Shown: piece by piece, positions 30,082 to 39,800 of the stretch
Layout of the letters: each line of letters opens with the position of its first letter
Position numbering within the stretch: the stretch's first letter is position 1
Assembly (NCBI RefSeq): GCF_018069805.1
Contig: NZ_JAGPYN010000004.1
Coordinates: 62,001-126,000, forward strand
Direction: 5' to 3'
Length of the DNA stretch: 64,000 nucleotides
DNA from: Pseudoalteromonas ostreae
Lineage (GTDB): Bacteria; Pseudomonadota; Gammaproteobacteria; Enterobacterales; Alteromonadaceae
The notes under the pieces: model-generated
Database searches by the model: none
Told to the model about the DNA's origin: nothing
The model's input: only the letters and a program-made list of their open reading frames with translations
Position numbers and translations under genes: made by a program

Positions 30082-30738
30082 ATGAAAAAACTGACTTTAC
30101 TCAGCGCACCAATATTGGCCTTATCACTGGCTTTATCTGGCTGCCAATCTGCATATTACTCGGCTATGGAATCAGTTGGTGTGCATAAGCGTGACATTTT
30201 AGTGGATCGCGTAGAAGCAACTAAAGAATCTCAAGAAGAGTCTCAAGAGGAATTCCAATCAGCACTTGAACGTTTAACAACATTGATTAACTTTGATGGT
30301 GGAGATGTACAAGCAGCCTATGATCAACTCAACGATGACTACGAGTCTAGCCTAGCAGCAGCTAATGACGTTACCAACAACATCAACAAAGTTGAAGATG
30401 TAGCTGAAGCATTGTTTGAAGAATGGAGCGAGGAATTAGAACAATATTCTAACCCTTCACTTAAACGTGAAAGCAATAAAAAGCTCACCGCAACCAAACG
30501 TGACTTTGATAAACTATTACGCTCAATGCGTAATGCTGAAAGCAAGATGGAGCCGGTACTGTCATCACTGCATGACAATGTTTTATACTTGAAGCATAAC
30601 CTTAATGCACAAGCTGTATCAGCCATTCAAGGTGAATTCACTAATCTTAAGCGCGACATAAAAGTGTTAATGGATGATATGAACAAGTCGATTGCTGATT
30701 CTAATAAATTTATTGAGCAAATGAGTAAAGCAGGCTAA
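30082..30738 (+). CDS. DUF2959 family lipoprotein
   Basis: A 218-residue protein with a lipoprotein signal (lipobox LSGC, Cys21, followed by Gln-Ser, which favours outer-membrane sorting). The mature part is almost wholly alpha-helical and acidic with coiled-coil stretches (RVEATKESQEESQEEFQSALERL; NKVEDVAEALFEEWSEELEQY). It fits DUF2959, whose role is not known. It is divergent from brkB and has its own terminator. Confidence 0.82.
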   Translation: MKKLTLLSAPILALSLALSGCQSAYYSAMESVGVHKRDILVDRVEATKESQEESQEEFQSALERLTTLINFDGGDVQAAYDQLNDDYESSLAAANDVTNNINKVEDVAEALFEEWSEELEQYSNPSLKRESNKKLTATKRDFDKLLRSMRNAESKMEPVLSSLHDNVLYLKHNLNAQAVSAIQGEFTNLKRDIKVLMDDMNKSIADSNKFIEQMSKAG

Positions 30739-30800
30739 ATCAGCTGTGAGTTTGCCTGTCACTTATCAAGAGCGCTAGTTTGCTAGTCGCAGAGTAATCA

Positions 30801-30826
30801 AAGCCTACATTTATGTAGGCTTTTTT
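30801..30826 (+). terminator. Rho-independent terminator after DUF2959 gene
   Basis: AAGCCTACAT / ATGTAGGCTT with a two-base loop and a run of six T, 62 bp after the stop codon. Confidence 0.9.
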
Positions 30827-30915
30827 GTTGTTATATCTTGTTACTTTTTAAGTGTTTTTTCATCGGCTATTTTTGCTACAATTCTACCTAATTAGAATTA
30901 TAAAAACATTAAACA

Positions 30916-32007
30916 ATGAAAATACGTGCAGTTAGTTTAATTATCGCATCAAGTTTATTAGCTGCGTGTAGCACTGCCAATCATGTGCAAAGAATTGCAG
31001 GCGCTGATACTGTTGTGCCACTTCATCAAGAGGGTGAACAGGCTGGGCGCTACCACAACCTCTATCCAGGGAAAAAAACCTATCCGATTAGCTGCGAAAG
31101 CGATTGTTACCCAAGTAATGCTAACTTGGTATGTGAAACTCCGGGTGAAAACTGCCTCTATCAAGGCGCGCAACTAGCACCACAACTAAATACCGGCTAC
31201 ACAGTACGCTGGCTCGGTCACGCCGGGTTTATGATCAACACTCCTAACGGCCAGCAAGTTGTATTTGACCCAGTAAAAGAGCAATTTGACTCCCCTGTTG
31301 ATTTAGCTTTTCGGCTTGCTTCTGGGTTTTACCGTAAACCTGGCGATTGGCTTAGCGAAAGCGAGCTTAATAATCTAGACGCAGTAATTTATTCTCATAT
31401 TCATTACGATCACTTCAATAAAGCAGACATTGAAAGCATCGGTAATAAACCTCGCTACTTAACACCACTTGGTATGGCAGATAACTTTCCTACCGGTGGT
31501 TTTAATATCAGCGAAATGGCGTGGTACGCAAACACTGACATTGATGATTTAACCATTCATGCGCTACCTGCACATCATTTTAGCGCCCGCGTGCTGGTAC
31601 CTTTTATTTATGAAGATCGCGATAAAGATTTATGGAATGGCTGGTTACTTGAGCAAAATGGCAGCACTTTATTTTTTGCAGGCGATACTGGCTACTCCCA
31701 ACATTTTAAGGATATCCAACAAAAATACGGTGATATTGATATCTGTTTAATGCCGATTGCCTCTTATTACCACGAAGAGAATGGCAACTGGTATCGTTAT
31801 GTACATACTACTCCTGAGGATGCCTTAACAGCCGCACAGGAGCTTAATTGTAAAGTTATGATACCGTGGGGCTATGGCAACTCAAGTTGGAAGATGGGCG
31901 ATCACAGCAGCCATTCTGCATTGCTGCGCTTATTGCATATGTATGATGAGATGAAGTCACAAATCCCGCTGTATATTTTAAATGAAGGGCAAAGTGCGCA
32001 ATTGTAG
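30916..32007 (+). CDS. MBL-fold metallohydrolase lipoprotein (NAPE-PLD/UlaG-like)
   Basis: A 363-residue protein with a lipobox LAAC (Cys18), so it is probably membrane-anchored in the periplasm. A metallo-beta-lactamase domain follows: VRWLGHAGFMI at 97-107, the metal site HIHYDH with His161, His163, Asp165 and His166, ALPAHHFSAR, and FFAGDTGYS. This order is like the NAPE-PLD/UlaG group that acts on phosphodiesters or lactones; the substrate is unknown. Four cysteines between 60 and 80 may form disulfides. It is a single gene. Confidence 0.82.
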   Translation: MKIRAVSLIIASSLLAACSTANHVQRIAGADTVVPLHQEGEQAGRYHNLYPGKKTYPISCESDCYPSNANLVCETPGENCLYQGAQLAPQLNTGYTVRWLGHAGFMINTPNGQQVVFDPVKEQFDSPVDLAFRLASGFYRKPGDWLSESELNNLDAVIYSHIHYDHFNKADIESIGNKPRYLTPLGMADNFPTGGFNISEMAWYANTDIDDLTIHALPAHHFSARVLVPFIYEDRDKDLWNGWLLEQNGSTLFFAGDTGYSQHFKDIQQKYGDIDICLMPIASYYHEENGNWYRYVHTTPEDALTAAQELNCKVMIPWGYGNSSWKMGDHSSHSALLRLLHMYDEMKSQIPLYILNEGQSAQL

Positions 32008-32243
32008 TAATTAACAGGCTTTGAGTACTCGACAATATTAAGCCCTCTCTTTTACTTCTCATTCTCTTCTCCTTGTGCAAAAGATCTTTAAGTAAATTAT
32101 TCACAAAGAGGTTAAGAGGCGTTGCGCTTTAGGGAAAAGTTATTTCAGGGATAGATTCTGTTGCAAGGTTTTTCAAAGTCTAGCGCCTTTCGCCTAACAA
32201 TTATTACTAACACCAAACTATCCAACTGCACTGTTCTAATCTG

Positions 32244-32266
32244 ACCGCTTCACGCTTACAGCTCCT
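32244..32266 (-). repeat. Short heptamer repeat array, copy C
   Basis: On the minus strand the sequence splits as AGCTGTA, AGCGTGA, AGCGGTC, AG. It belongs to the AGCnnTn repeat family and lies between the convergent MBL and typA genes, just before the typA terminator. The remaining 32008-32240 stretch holds no supported gene. Confidence 0.5.
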
Positions 32267-32280
32267 ATTTCACCCACTAA

Positions 32281-32315
32281 AAAGCCGCTGTATTTTTGCA
32301 ATACAGCGGCTTTTA
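32281..32315. terminator. Bidirectional terminator between MBL gene and typA
   Basis: A perfect 15-bp stem AAAAGCCGCTGTATT / AATACAGCGGCTTTT with a five-base loop, 28 bp beyond the typA stop codon. Confidence 0.9.
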
Positions 32316-32343
32316 AAAAAATCACTTTATTTAAATAAGGTGA

Positions 32344-34167
32344 TTATGCTTTAGGTGCACGACCCGCACGTTTACGCTCATTTTCAGTTAAATGACGTTT
32401 ACGAATACGAATGTTCTCTGGTGTAACTTCTACTAGTTCATCATCAGCAATAAACTCAAGCGCTTGCTCAAGTGAATAGTTAAGTGCTGGTGTTAGTGTT
32501 TGTGCTTCATCTGTACCAGATGCACGAACGTTAGTAAGTTGCTTACCTTTAAGTGCATTAACTGTAAGGTCGTTATCACGGCTATGAATACCGATAACCA
32601 TTCCTTCGTATACTTCAACACCGTGACCGATAAATAAACGGCCGCGCTCTTGTAAGTTAAATAATGCGTTAGTTAGTGCTTTACCAGTCGCGTTTGCAAT
32701 CATTACGCCGTTCTTACGAACACCTAGCTCGCCACCTTTGTGCGGACCGTAGTGATCGAACGTATGGTAAAGTAAACCAGAACCAGATGTTAACGTCATG
32801 AACTCAGTTTGGAAACCGATTAAACCACGGCTAGGGATCATAAAGTCCAAACGCATACGGCCTTTACCATCTGGGGCCATATCAGTAAGTTCACCTTTAC
32901 GAAGACCAATTTGCTCCATGATAGAACCCTGATGTTCTTCTTGACAGTCAATTGTTAGTGTTTCATACGGTTCTTCTAACACACCATCAACAGTACGTAA
33001 GATTACTTCTGGACGAGATACAGCAAGCTCGTAACCTTCACGACGCATGTTCTCGATTAAGATACCAAGATGTAATTCACCACGACCCGATACACGAAAG
33101 CTATCTGGGTTATCTGTATCAGCAACACGAAGTGCTACGTTGTGTACTAATTCTTTGTCTAAACGCTCACGGATATTACGTGATGTTACAAACTTACCTT
33201 CTTTACCACAGAAAGGTGAGTTATTTACAGAGAACGTCATTGTTACAGTTGGCTCATCAACACTTAGTGGTGGTAATGCTTCAACGTTGCTAGGGAAACA
33301 AACTGTATCAGAAATCTTAAGCTCACCAATACCTGTTACTGTTACGATGTTACCGGCATAAGCTTTATCAGTTTCGATACGCTCAAGACCTAAGTAGCTT
33401 TGTACTGCACCAATTTTACCGTTACGTTTAGAGCCGTCAGCGCCAATGATAGTAACTTGTTGGTTAGGAGCAACAGAACCACGCTTGATACGACCTATAC
33501 CGATTACACCAACATATGAGTTATAATCAAGTTGCGAGATCTGCATTTGGAAGTCACCTTCAGGATCTGCATCCGGTGGTGATACTTCGTCAACGATCAT
33601 CTTGAACATAGGTTCCATGTTTTCTGATGGCTCGTCTAAATCTAATGTTGCCCAGCCGTTGATTGCTGATGCGTAGATTACTTTAAAATCTAACTGTTCA
33701 TCAGTTGCGCCTAGGTTGTCGAATAAATCAAAGATTTGATCCATAACCCAATCAGGACGCGCACCTGGCTTATCAATTTTATTGATAACAACGATTGGCT
33801 TTAAGCCTTGCGCGAATGCTTTTTGCGTAACAAAACGCGTTTGTGGCATTGGACCTTCTTGAGCATCAACAAGTAGTAATACTGAGTCAGCCATCGAAAG
33901 TACGCGTTCAACTTCACCGCCAAAGTCCGCGTGTCCAGGGGTATCTACGATATTGATATGGTAGTCATTCCATGAAATGGCTGTGTTTTTAGCCAAAATG
34001 GTAATACCACGTTCTTTCTCAATGTCGTTTGAGTCCATCACGCGCTCTTCGTTACCGCCGCGTGTTTCTAATGTACCTGATTGCTCAAGTAGTTTGTCAA
34101 CCAGTGTTGTTTTACCGTGGTCAACGTGCGCGATAATCGCTATATTTCTTAACTTTTCGATGCTCAT
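32344..34167 (-). CDS. typA: Ribosome-associated GTPase TypA/BipA
   Basis: BipA is an EF-G-like translational GTPase that helps late 50S assembly, especially in the cold or under stress. The 607-residue protein has G1 [12 protein letters not shown]3 [17 protein letters not shown]4 [10 protein letters not shown] and G5 near [12 protein letters not shown]-like domains follow and the BipA-specific C-terminal domain ends [19 protein letters not shown]. The start at [12 protein letters not shown] is chosen; 17 upstream in-frame codons have no similarity. It is transcribed away from glnA, as in many gammaproteobacteria. Confidence 0.96.
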   Translation of the reverse strand: MSIEKLRNIAIIAHVDHGKTTLVDKLLEQSGTLETRGGNEERVMDSNDIEKERGITILAKNTAISWNDYHINIVDTPGHADFGGEVERVLSMADSVLLLVDAQEGPMPQTRFVTQKAFAQGLKPIVVINKIDKPGARPDWVMDQIFDLFDNLGATDEQLDFKVIYASAINGWATLDLDEPSENMEPMFKMIVDEVSPPDADPEGDFQMQISQLDYNSYVGVIGIGRIKRGSVAPNQQVTIIGADGSKRNGKIGAVQSYLGLERIETDKAYAGNIVTVTGIGELKISDTVCFPSNVEALPPLSVDEPTVTMTFSVNNSPFCGKEGKFVTSRNIRERLDKELVHNVALRVADTDNPDSFRVSGRGELHLGILIENMRREGYELAVSRPEVILRTVDGVLEEPYETLTIDCQEEHQGSIMEQIGLRKGELTDMAPDGKGRMRLDFMIPSRGLIGFQTEFMTLTSGSGLLYHTFDHYGPHKGGELGVRKNGVMIANATGKALTNALFNLQERGRLFIGHGVEVYEGMVIGIHSRDNDLTVNALKGKQLTNVRASGTDEAQTLTPALNYSLEQALEFIADDELVEVTPENIRIRKRHLTENERKRAGRAPKA

Positions 34168-34513
34168 ATTTTTACTCAGAGAAATTAAATTCTCAATGAT
34201 CCTGCAAGATCTACGCACTCATCTGCGTTTTCACGAGATGTCCCAGCATAGGATTTAAAAGGGCGCATATTATCCCTTATTAATGACATGGATGAAAGTT
34301 TATCCAATATATATTTCAAAACTTTCTTCATACTTCTAATAAGTATATGTTTTATATATGACATTTTCATTAATTTAATTTTTCAATTTGCCACTATTTT
34401 GCTCATACCTAGCTATAATTGTTATTATTTGGCAGTATTTGCAAAGTAAGTTAACAAAATAGTAGTGTTCGTTATATGTACAGCTTGTTCGTAAATAGCA
34501 TTCACTTAATGCA

Positions 34514-34551
34514 TGCACCAAAATGATCTCGCCACGCTCCATCTTGGTGCA
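34514..34551 (+). promoter_or_regulatory. Two NtrC binding sites upstream of glnA
   Basis: Site 1 at 34514-34530 begins TGCACCAAAATGATC and has one good half-site. Site 2 at 34535-34551, CGCTCCATCTTGGTGCA, closely follows the 17-bp dyad TGCACC-N5-GGTGCA of E. coli glnAp2. The centres are about 21 bp apart, two helical turns, so dimers could bind on one DNA face. They lie about 65-100 bp upstream of the sigma-54 promoter, the expected enhancer position. Confidence 0.75.
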
Positions 34552-34614
34552 ATAATACCGAAAGATAGCAACCAACAGCACATTTAAACGATTAAAAACA
34601 AAGGATTAAAAATA

Positions 34615-34630
34615 TGGCATGGAAGCCGCT
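34615..34630 (+). promoter_or_regulatory. Sigma-54 promoter of glnA
   Basis: TGGCATGGAAGCCGCT has the GG (-24) and GC (-12) pairs of the TGGCACG-N4-TTGCW consensus in correct spacing; the -12 element departs from TTGC by CC for TT. Transcription would begin near 34642, leaving a leader of about 45 bases with GGAGG at 34679-34683 before the glnA ATG. It pairs with the NtrC sites upstream. Confidence 0.65.
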
Positions 34631-34687
34631 TACTAGAAAGCAAAAGCAATTATGCAGCAAAAATAAAACCCAACAGTTGGAGGACAC

Positions 34688-36094
34688 ATGTCACAATCGG
34701 TTTTAGATTTTATTAAAGAAAATGACGTTAAGTTCGTTGATTTACGCTTTACTGATACCAAAGGTAAAGAGCAACATGTTTCTATTCCTCATCATCAAGT
34801 AGATGAAGATTTCTTTGAAGACGGCAAAATGTTTGACGGTTCTTCAATTGCTGGTTGGAAAGGCATTAACGAATCAGACATGGTATTACTACCGGTTGCT
34901 GAATCAGCTAAATTAGACCCTTTTACAGAAGAAGCAACTTTAATCTTGCGTTGTGACGTGGTTGAGCCTAGTACATTACAAGGTTATGAGCGCGATCCGC
35001 GTTCTGTTGCTAAACGCGCTGAAGAGTACATGCGTTCTACGGGTATCGCGGACACAGTTTTATTTGGCCCTGAGCCTGAATTCTTTGTATTTGATGATGT
35101 TAAATACAAAACTGACATGTCAGGTTCTATGTATAAAATTGATTCTAAGCAAGCTGCTTGGAACTCAGATAAAGAGTATGCAGATGGCAACACAGGCCAC
35201 CGTCCAGGTGTTAAAGGCGGTTACTTCCCAGTTGCACCTGTTGATGATTTTCAGGATTGGCGTTCTGCAACATGTTTAGTTCTTGAAGAGCTAGGGCAAG
35301 TTGTTGAAGCACATCACCACGAAGTGGCGACTGCAGGTCAAAACGAAATCGCAACTCGCTTTAACACTATGGTTTTAAAAGCGGACGAAATCCAAGAAAT
35401 GAAATATGTTATTCACAACATGGCTCATTTATACGGAAAGACAGCAACCTTTATGCCTAAGCCTGTTGTTGGCGATAACGGTTCAGGTATGCACTGTCAC
35501 CAGTCTTTAGCTAAAGACGGCGTAAACTTATTCGCAGGTGATAAGTACGGCGGTCTTTCTGAAGACGCGCTTTACTACATTGGTGGTATCATCAAACATG
35601 CTAAAGCAATCAACGCTTTTGCTAACGCGTCAACTAACTCATACAAACGTTTAGTTCCAGGATTTGAAGCGCCAGTAATGCTTGCATACTCTGCACGTAA
35701 CCGTTCTGCTTCTATTCGTATCCCAGTGGTTCCATCTGCAAAAGGTCGTCGTATTGAAGTACGCTTCCCAGATCCAACGGCTAACCCTTATTTAGCATTC
35801 TCAGCAATGTTAATGGCAGGCCTTGACGGTATCAAGAACAAGATCCACCCAGGCGATGCAATGGATAAAGATTTATACGACTTACCAGCTGAAGAAGCAG
35901 CTGAAATTCCAACAGTTGCATCTTCATTAAGTGAAGCACTAGCCGCACTTGATGCAGACCGTGAGTTCTTAAATCAAGGTAGTGTATTCACTAATGATTT
36001 AATTGATGCTTACATTGCACTTAAGTCCAAAGAAGTTGAAAAACTTAACATGACAACTCACCCAGTTGAGTTCGAGATGTACTACAGCTGTTAA
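34688..36094 (+). CDS. glnA: Type I glutamine synthetase
   Basis: GlnA makes glutamine from glutamate, ammonia and ATP as a dodecamer. The 468-residue protein equals the E. coli length. Signatures include [17 protein letters not shown], the metal and glutamate sites around [10 protein letters not shown] and GQNEIATRF, the ATP-binding [16 protein letters not shown], and Tyr397 in [10 protein letters not shown], the site of adenylylation by GlnE. It starts the nitrogen control block with a DUF4124 gene, glnL and glnG downstream, and is preceded by NtrC sites and a sigma-54 promoter. Confidence 0.98.
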   Translation: MSQSVLDFIKENDVKFVDLRFTDTKGKEQHVSIPHHQVDEDFFEDGKMFDGSSIAGWKGINESDMVLLPVAESAKLDPFTEEATLILRCDVVEPSTLQGYERDPRSVAKRAEEYMRSTGIADTVLFGPEPEFFVFDDVKYKTDMSGSMYKIDSKQAAWNSDKEYADGNTGHRPGVKGGYFPVAPVDDFQDWRSATCLVLEELGQVVEAHHHEVATAGQNEIATRFNTMVLKADEIQEMKYVIHNMAHLYGKTATFMPKPVVGDNGSGMHCHQSLAKDGVNLFAGDKYGGLSEDALYYIGGIIKHAKAINAFANASTNSYKRLVPGFEAPVMLAYSARNRSASIRIPVVPSAKGRRIEVRFPDPTANPYLAFSAMLMAGLDGIKNKIHPGDAMDKDLYDLPAEEAAEIPTVASSLSEALAALDADREFLNQGSVFTNDLIDAYIALKSKEVEKLNMTTHPVEFEMYYSC

Positions 36095-36140
36095 TCGCAC
36101 TGTAGAAAAATTATCTATAGGATAATATATGTGTGTTCTC

Positions 36141-36165
36141 AAGGCCCGTTCTGCGGGCTTTTTTT
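36141..36165 (+). terminator. Rho-independent terminator after glnA
   Basis: GGCCCG-TTCTG-CGGGCT stem followed by seven T, 46 bp after the glnA stop. It separates glnA from the DUF4124-glnL-glnG genes, although read-through is common in this arrangement. Confidence 0.85.
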
Positions 36166-36234
36166 ATGGCTAATTTCCCCATTCTCCACTAAAGTTTAAT
36201 TAGTGCAAAAAATGCAAGGTGGAAAGGTGGTAAA

Positions 36235-36747
36235 GTGAAAAATACGCTTTTATTACTAGTAACTCTAATTTTAATCAGCTTTCATGGCTATTCTGGCGAT
36301 AAAAAAATTTATTCATGGAAAGATAAAAATGGTGTATCCGTATTTTCAGATACTCCTAAACCTGGTGCGCAAGAAATCAAGCTCACCAATCAAAGTTTGT
36401 CTATGCCGACTGTTGATACAAGCATTTTAGATGTACAGCAACCAACGACTGTAAAAAGCTATGAAGCAGTTATTTCTTCCCCTGCCGATCAAGACACGGT
36501 TCGTGAAAATACCGGCTCAGTGTATGTAACTAGCCGTATTACACCTCGCTTTGAGAATGGTTTTAAAATTCAACTACTGGTTGATGGTGCACCCTACGCA
36601 GCTCCTAGCAATATCAGTACTTTTGCTCTGCGCGAGGTAAACCGTGGCGAACACACATTGCAACTGAAGTTATTTGATCCACAAGGCACTGTTGTTTCCG
36701 TGAGTCCAGTAAGCACATTTTATATGCACAGAGCATCGTCTTTATAA
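36235..36747 (+). CDS. DUF4124 domain periplasmic protein
   Basis: A 170-residue protein starting at GTG with GGAAAGGTGG upstream. A signal peptide (LLLLVTLILISFHGYSG, to about residue 21) is followed by the DUF4124 motif KIYSWKDKNGVSVFSDTPKPGA and a C-terminal immunoglobulin-like beta region around 80-165 (VISSPADQDTVRENTGSVYV, LLVDGAPYAAP). Function is unknown. Its constant place between glnA and glnL in related marine bacteria suggests linkage more than nitrogen function. Another DUF4124 protein is at 46.9 kb. Confidence 0.82.
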   Translation: MKNTLLLLVTLILISFHGYSGDKKIYSWKDKNGVSVFSDTPKPGAQEIKLTNQSLSMPTVDTSILDVQQPTTVKSYEAVISSPADQDTVRENTGSVYVTSRITPRFENGFKIQLLVDGAPYAAPSNISTFALREVNRGEHTLQLKLFDPQGTVVSVSPVSTFYMHRASSL

Positions 36748-36837
36748 AAACCATGTATTTCTATCAAAGATCATAATTTACTAAAAATATTTATGCTAAG
36801 CTGCTAACAATCATCAACGCACTAAAATGGTGCAATC

Positions 36838-37908
36838 ATGCTCGATAATAAAAATTTTAACTCTGAACTACTCACTAGCATTTGGCAAAACCTGTCAACA
36901 GCAGTGATCTTACTTGATCAAAAATTCACCCTTGCTTACGCTAATAATAGCGCCAGTGAATTATTAGGGTTAGGTCCTAAGCGGATTCTCAATCAACCGC
37001 TTGACAGTCTTTTTAACTACCATTCCATTGACCTTAAACGCATTGCACAATACTCTTTGGTAGATGGTGTAGATTGCCACCAGCATAGAGCTGACGTGGT
37101 TTTTGTTGATTCTCGTCATGCCAAACTGGCAATTAGTTCACGTCGCGTAAAGTTACAAAATGAGTATTTTATCTTATTCGAGTGTCGCCAAACCGATGAT
37201 GAAATTCGCCACGATCAAGCTTCTAATCAAATGCATCAATATCAAGCTGCTCGTAACCTAATTCGCGGACTTGCCCATGAAATTAAAAATCCTTTAGGTG
37301 GAATTCGCGGAGCGGCGCAATTATTGCAGTATGAGGTTGATCAGCAAGAACGGGATGAGTGTGCAGAACTGATCATTGAGCAAGCCGACCGCTTACGAGA
37401 GCTGGTAGACAGATTGCTAGGGCCGAATCAATTACCGCAAAAATCATACGGTAATATTCACCAAACCTTAGAGTCTGTAATTAAGCTCAGTACATTAGAT
37501 AATTGCGCCAATATTAGTTTGGAAAAAGATTACGATCCAAGTATTCCGGATGTATTTATTGACCAAGGTAAAATTCAGCAAGTGGTTCTTAATATCGTTC
37601 GAAATGCACAACAAGCGTTAGTCTATGGTGGCGTGATAAAAATTAAAACACGCATCAATCATCAACAACGTCGCCCCGGCAAAGCCCCTAAAAAGGCACT
37701 GCTGATCCAAATTTCAGATGACGGACCAGGTATCGATTCCAGCATCAAAGAGACATTATTTTACCCGATGATCACTAACAAAGAAGGTGGTTCTGGCTTA
37801 GGTCTCTCTATTGCACAAACCTTGATCGATCAACACAATGGTTATATCGAATGCGATAGCTGGCCAGGTCATACAGAGTTTAATATATATCTGCCTTTTG
37901 CGGATTAA
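36838..37908 (+). CDS. glnL: Nitrogen regulation sensor kinase NtrB
   Basis: NtrB phosphorylates or, with PII, dephosphorylates NtrC according to nitrogen status. The 356-residue soluble kinase has an N-terminal PAS domain (about 10-120), the H box with His147 in GLAHEIKNPLGGIRGAAQLL, an N box around VVLNIVRNAQQAL, and G boxes SDDGPGID and GGSGLGLSIAQTL. No membrane segments. It precedes glnG by 18 bp and follows the DUF4124 gene by 90 bp. Confidence 0.96.
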   Translation: MLDNKNFNSELLTSIWQNLSTAVILLDQKFTLAYANNSASELLGLGPKRILNQPLDSLFNYHSIDLKRIAQYSLVDGVDCHQHRADVVFVDSRHAKLAISSRRVKLQNEYFILFECRQTDDEIRHDQASNQMHQYQAARNLIRGLAHEIKNPLGGIRGAAQLLQYEVDQQERDECAELIIEQADRLRELVDRLLGPNQLPQKSYGNIHQTLESVIKLSTLDNCANISLEKDYDPSIPDVFIDQGKIQQVVLNIVRNAQQALVYGGVIKIKTRINHQQRRPGKAPKKALLIQISDDGPGIDSSIKETLFYPMITNKEGGSGLGLSIAQTLIDQHNGYIECDSWPGHTEFNIYLPFAD

Positions 37909-37926
37909 TCAGTTTTTGGAGTTGGC

Positions 37927-39312
37927 ATGAAAACAGTTTGGCTGGTTGATGACGATGCATCTATTCGCTTTGTACTTGAAAAAGCACTAACTCGCGCAGG
38001 GTTTAATGCTGAAAGTTTTTCTAATGCACAAGACGTGCTGTCAGCATTAAAGTTTAGCCAACCAACCGTGCTAGTCTCTGATGTAAGAATGCCTGGTATG
38101 GATGGCATGGCGTTGCTTGAGCTTATTGCAGAGCAAAATCCGGGCTTGCCGGTGATCATCATGACTGCGCATTCAGATTTAGATTCAGCGGTGAATGCGT
38201 TTCAAAAAGGCGCATTTGAATACCTAGCCAAACCATTTGATTTAAATGAAGCCGTTGCGTTAGTAGAAAGCGCGTGCCGCGCTAACTCAACTAAAAAAGT
38301 AAAACGTAAACCTGCACCACCTAAGAGTGCCCATATCATTGGCGAAGCACCAGCCATGCAGGAGGTATTTCGGGCAATAGGTAAGCTGTCAGCATCAAGT
38401 ATGAGCGTACTTATCAATGGTGAATCTGGTACCGGTAAAGAACTGGTAGCCAGTGCCTTACATAACCACAGCCCACGCAAAGAAAACCAATTTATTGCCT
38501 TGAACATGGCCGCTATTCCAAAAGAACTGGTTGAATCAGAGCTATTTGGCCATGAAAAAGGCGCTTTTACTGGTGCTGATAGCGTACGTAAAGGTCGCTT
38601 TGAGCAAGCCAATGGCGGTACGCTATTCTTAGATGAGATTGGTGATATGCCGCTGGATGTACAAACCCGTTTATTACGTGTTTTAGCTGATGGAGAGTTT
38701 TACCGTGTTGGTGGTTACCAAAGCATTAAAGTTGATGTGCGGATCATTGCCGCGACTCACCAAAACCTTGAAGACTTAGTAAAACAAGGCAAGTTCAGAG
38801 ACGATTTATTTCATCGCTTAAATGTTGTGCGTCTGCGCCTACCTGCACTGCGTGAACGTACCGAAGACATTGAACGCTTAGCACAACATTTTTTACATAA
38901 AAGCGCCAAAGACTTACAAGTTGAAAGCAAAATTCTCAGCTCAAAAGCCATCGACTTACTACGCTTGTTCAACTGGCCTGGCAATGTTCGTCAACTAGAG
39001 AACACCTGCCGCTGGCTTACCGTTATGGCTCCCGGCGAGCTTGTGAGTGAGCAAGACTTACCTCCAGAGATCTTAGCAATTGACGAGACTCAACAAGAAG
39101 GTGACTGGCTCGATGCATTTCAGCAATGGCTGAATATAGAGCTTAAACAAGGCAAAGAAAACATCTGGCCTAATATACAAGCGCAATTAGAAACCCGCCT
39201 AATTAAAACCGCATTGGCAAACTGCGCTGGTCACAAACAAGAAGCGGCGGTTAAAATTGGCTGGGGGCGCAACACATTGACCCGTAAATTAAAAGAGCGC
39301 AATATCAGCTAA
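37927..39312 (+). CDS. glnG: Nitrogen regulation response regulator NtrC
   Basis: NtrC is the sigma-54 activator of nitrogen genes. The 461-residue protein has a receiver domain with phospho-acceptor Asp52 (LVSDVRMPGMDG). A AAA+ domain follows with Walker A GESGTGKELVA, the sigma-54 contact loop GAFTGA, Walker B GGTLFLDEIGDM, and FNWPGNVRQLEN. The Fis-type helix-turn-helix lies at the C-terminus (HKQEAAVKIGWGRNTLTRKLKE). It should bind the sites upstream of glnA in this window. Confidence 0.97.
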   Translation: MKTVWLVDDDASIRFVLEKALTRAGFNAESFSNAQDVLSALKFSQPTVLVSDVRMPGMDGMALLELIAEQNPGLPVIIMTAHSDLDSAVNAFQKGAFEYLAKPFDLNEAVALVESACRANSTKKVKRKPAPPKSAHIIGEAPAMQEVFRAIGKLSASSMSVLINGESGTGKELVASALHNHSPRKENQFIALNMAAIPKELVESELFGHEKGAFTGADSVRKGRFEQANGGTLFLDEIGDMPLDVQTRLLRVLADGEFYRVGGYQSIKVDVRIIAATHQNLEDLVKQGKFRDDLFHRLNVVRLRLPALRERTEDIERLAQHFLHKSAKDLQVESKILSSKAIDLLRLFNWPGNVRQLENTCRWLTVMAPGELVSEQDLPPEILAIDETQQEGDWLDAFQQWLNIELKQGKENIWPNIQAQLETRLIKTALANCAGHKQEAAVKIGWGRNTLTRKLKERNIS

Positions 39313-39341
39313 CATCCCATGCTCAAACAAAGGAAAATAAG

Positions 39342-39800
39342 TTGAAGTTAATCGAGCATATTCCATTAATAAAGCAGATGACGATACTCAATAGGCTGAG
39401 TTTTTTTAGAGAGTTCAGCCTCAATGAGCGCCAAGTATTGCTGGAGTCATTCAGTCACTTATACTTGATAAATAAAGACCGTTTTGTATTTAAACAATTT
39501 GATAACGACAAACAACTGTATATCGTGCTCAGCGGCGCTATTGTGGTATTTAAACATAGTCATTTAATGGATTTAGGCACCATTGAACCCGGCGAATTTA
39601 TTGGTGAAGGAGCATTTATTAACAATCGCGAGCGTACCACTAGTGCTCGCGCTAAAAGCGATACTATAGTGTTAGCAATAACACCTGAAGCACTGACTCG
39701 TTTACCCAATGTGATCCGCGAAAAAATTAAAGACCGTATTATCGAAGGTATGAGCGAACGTATTGCAAAGCTTAATCACTATATTGAGTCACAAGGCTGA
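39342..39800 (+). CDS. Cyclic-nucleotide-binding-domain protein without DNA-binding domain
   Basis: A 152-residue protein starting at TTG, supported by AAAGGA eight bases upstream. It is almost all one cNMP-binding (Crp-like) beta roll: LSFFREFSLNERQVLLESF, IVLSGAIVVFKHS, IEPGEFIGEGAFINNRERTTSARAKSDTIVLAI. There is no helix-turn-helix, so it is a stand-alone sensor or adaptor. The PBC arginine-serine pair seen in cAMP binders appears as RTTSARA. It follows glnG by 29 bp and overlaps the convergent nat gene by 12 bp. Confidence 0.8.
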   Translation: MKLIEHIPLIKQMTILNRLSFFREFSLNERQVLLESFSHLYLINKDRFVFKQFDNDKQLYIVLSGAIVVFKHSHLMDLGTIEPGEFIGEGAFINNRERTTSARAKSDTIVLAITPEALTRLPNVIREKIKDRIIEGMSERIAKLNHYIESQG

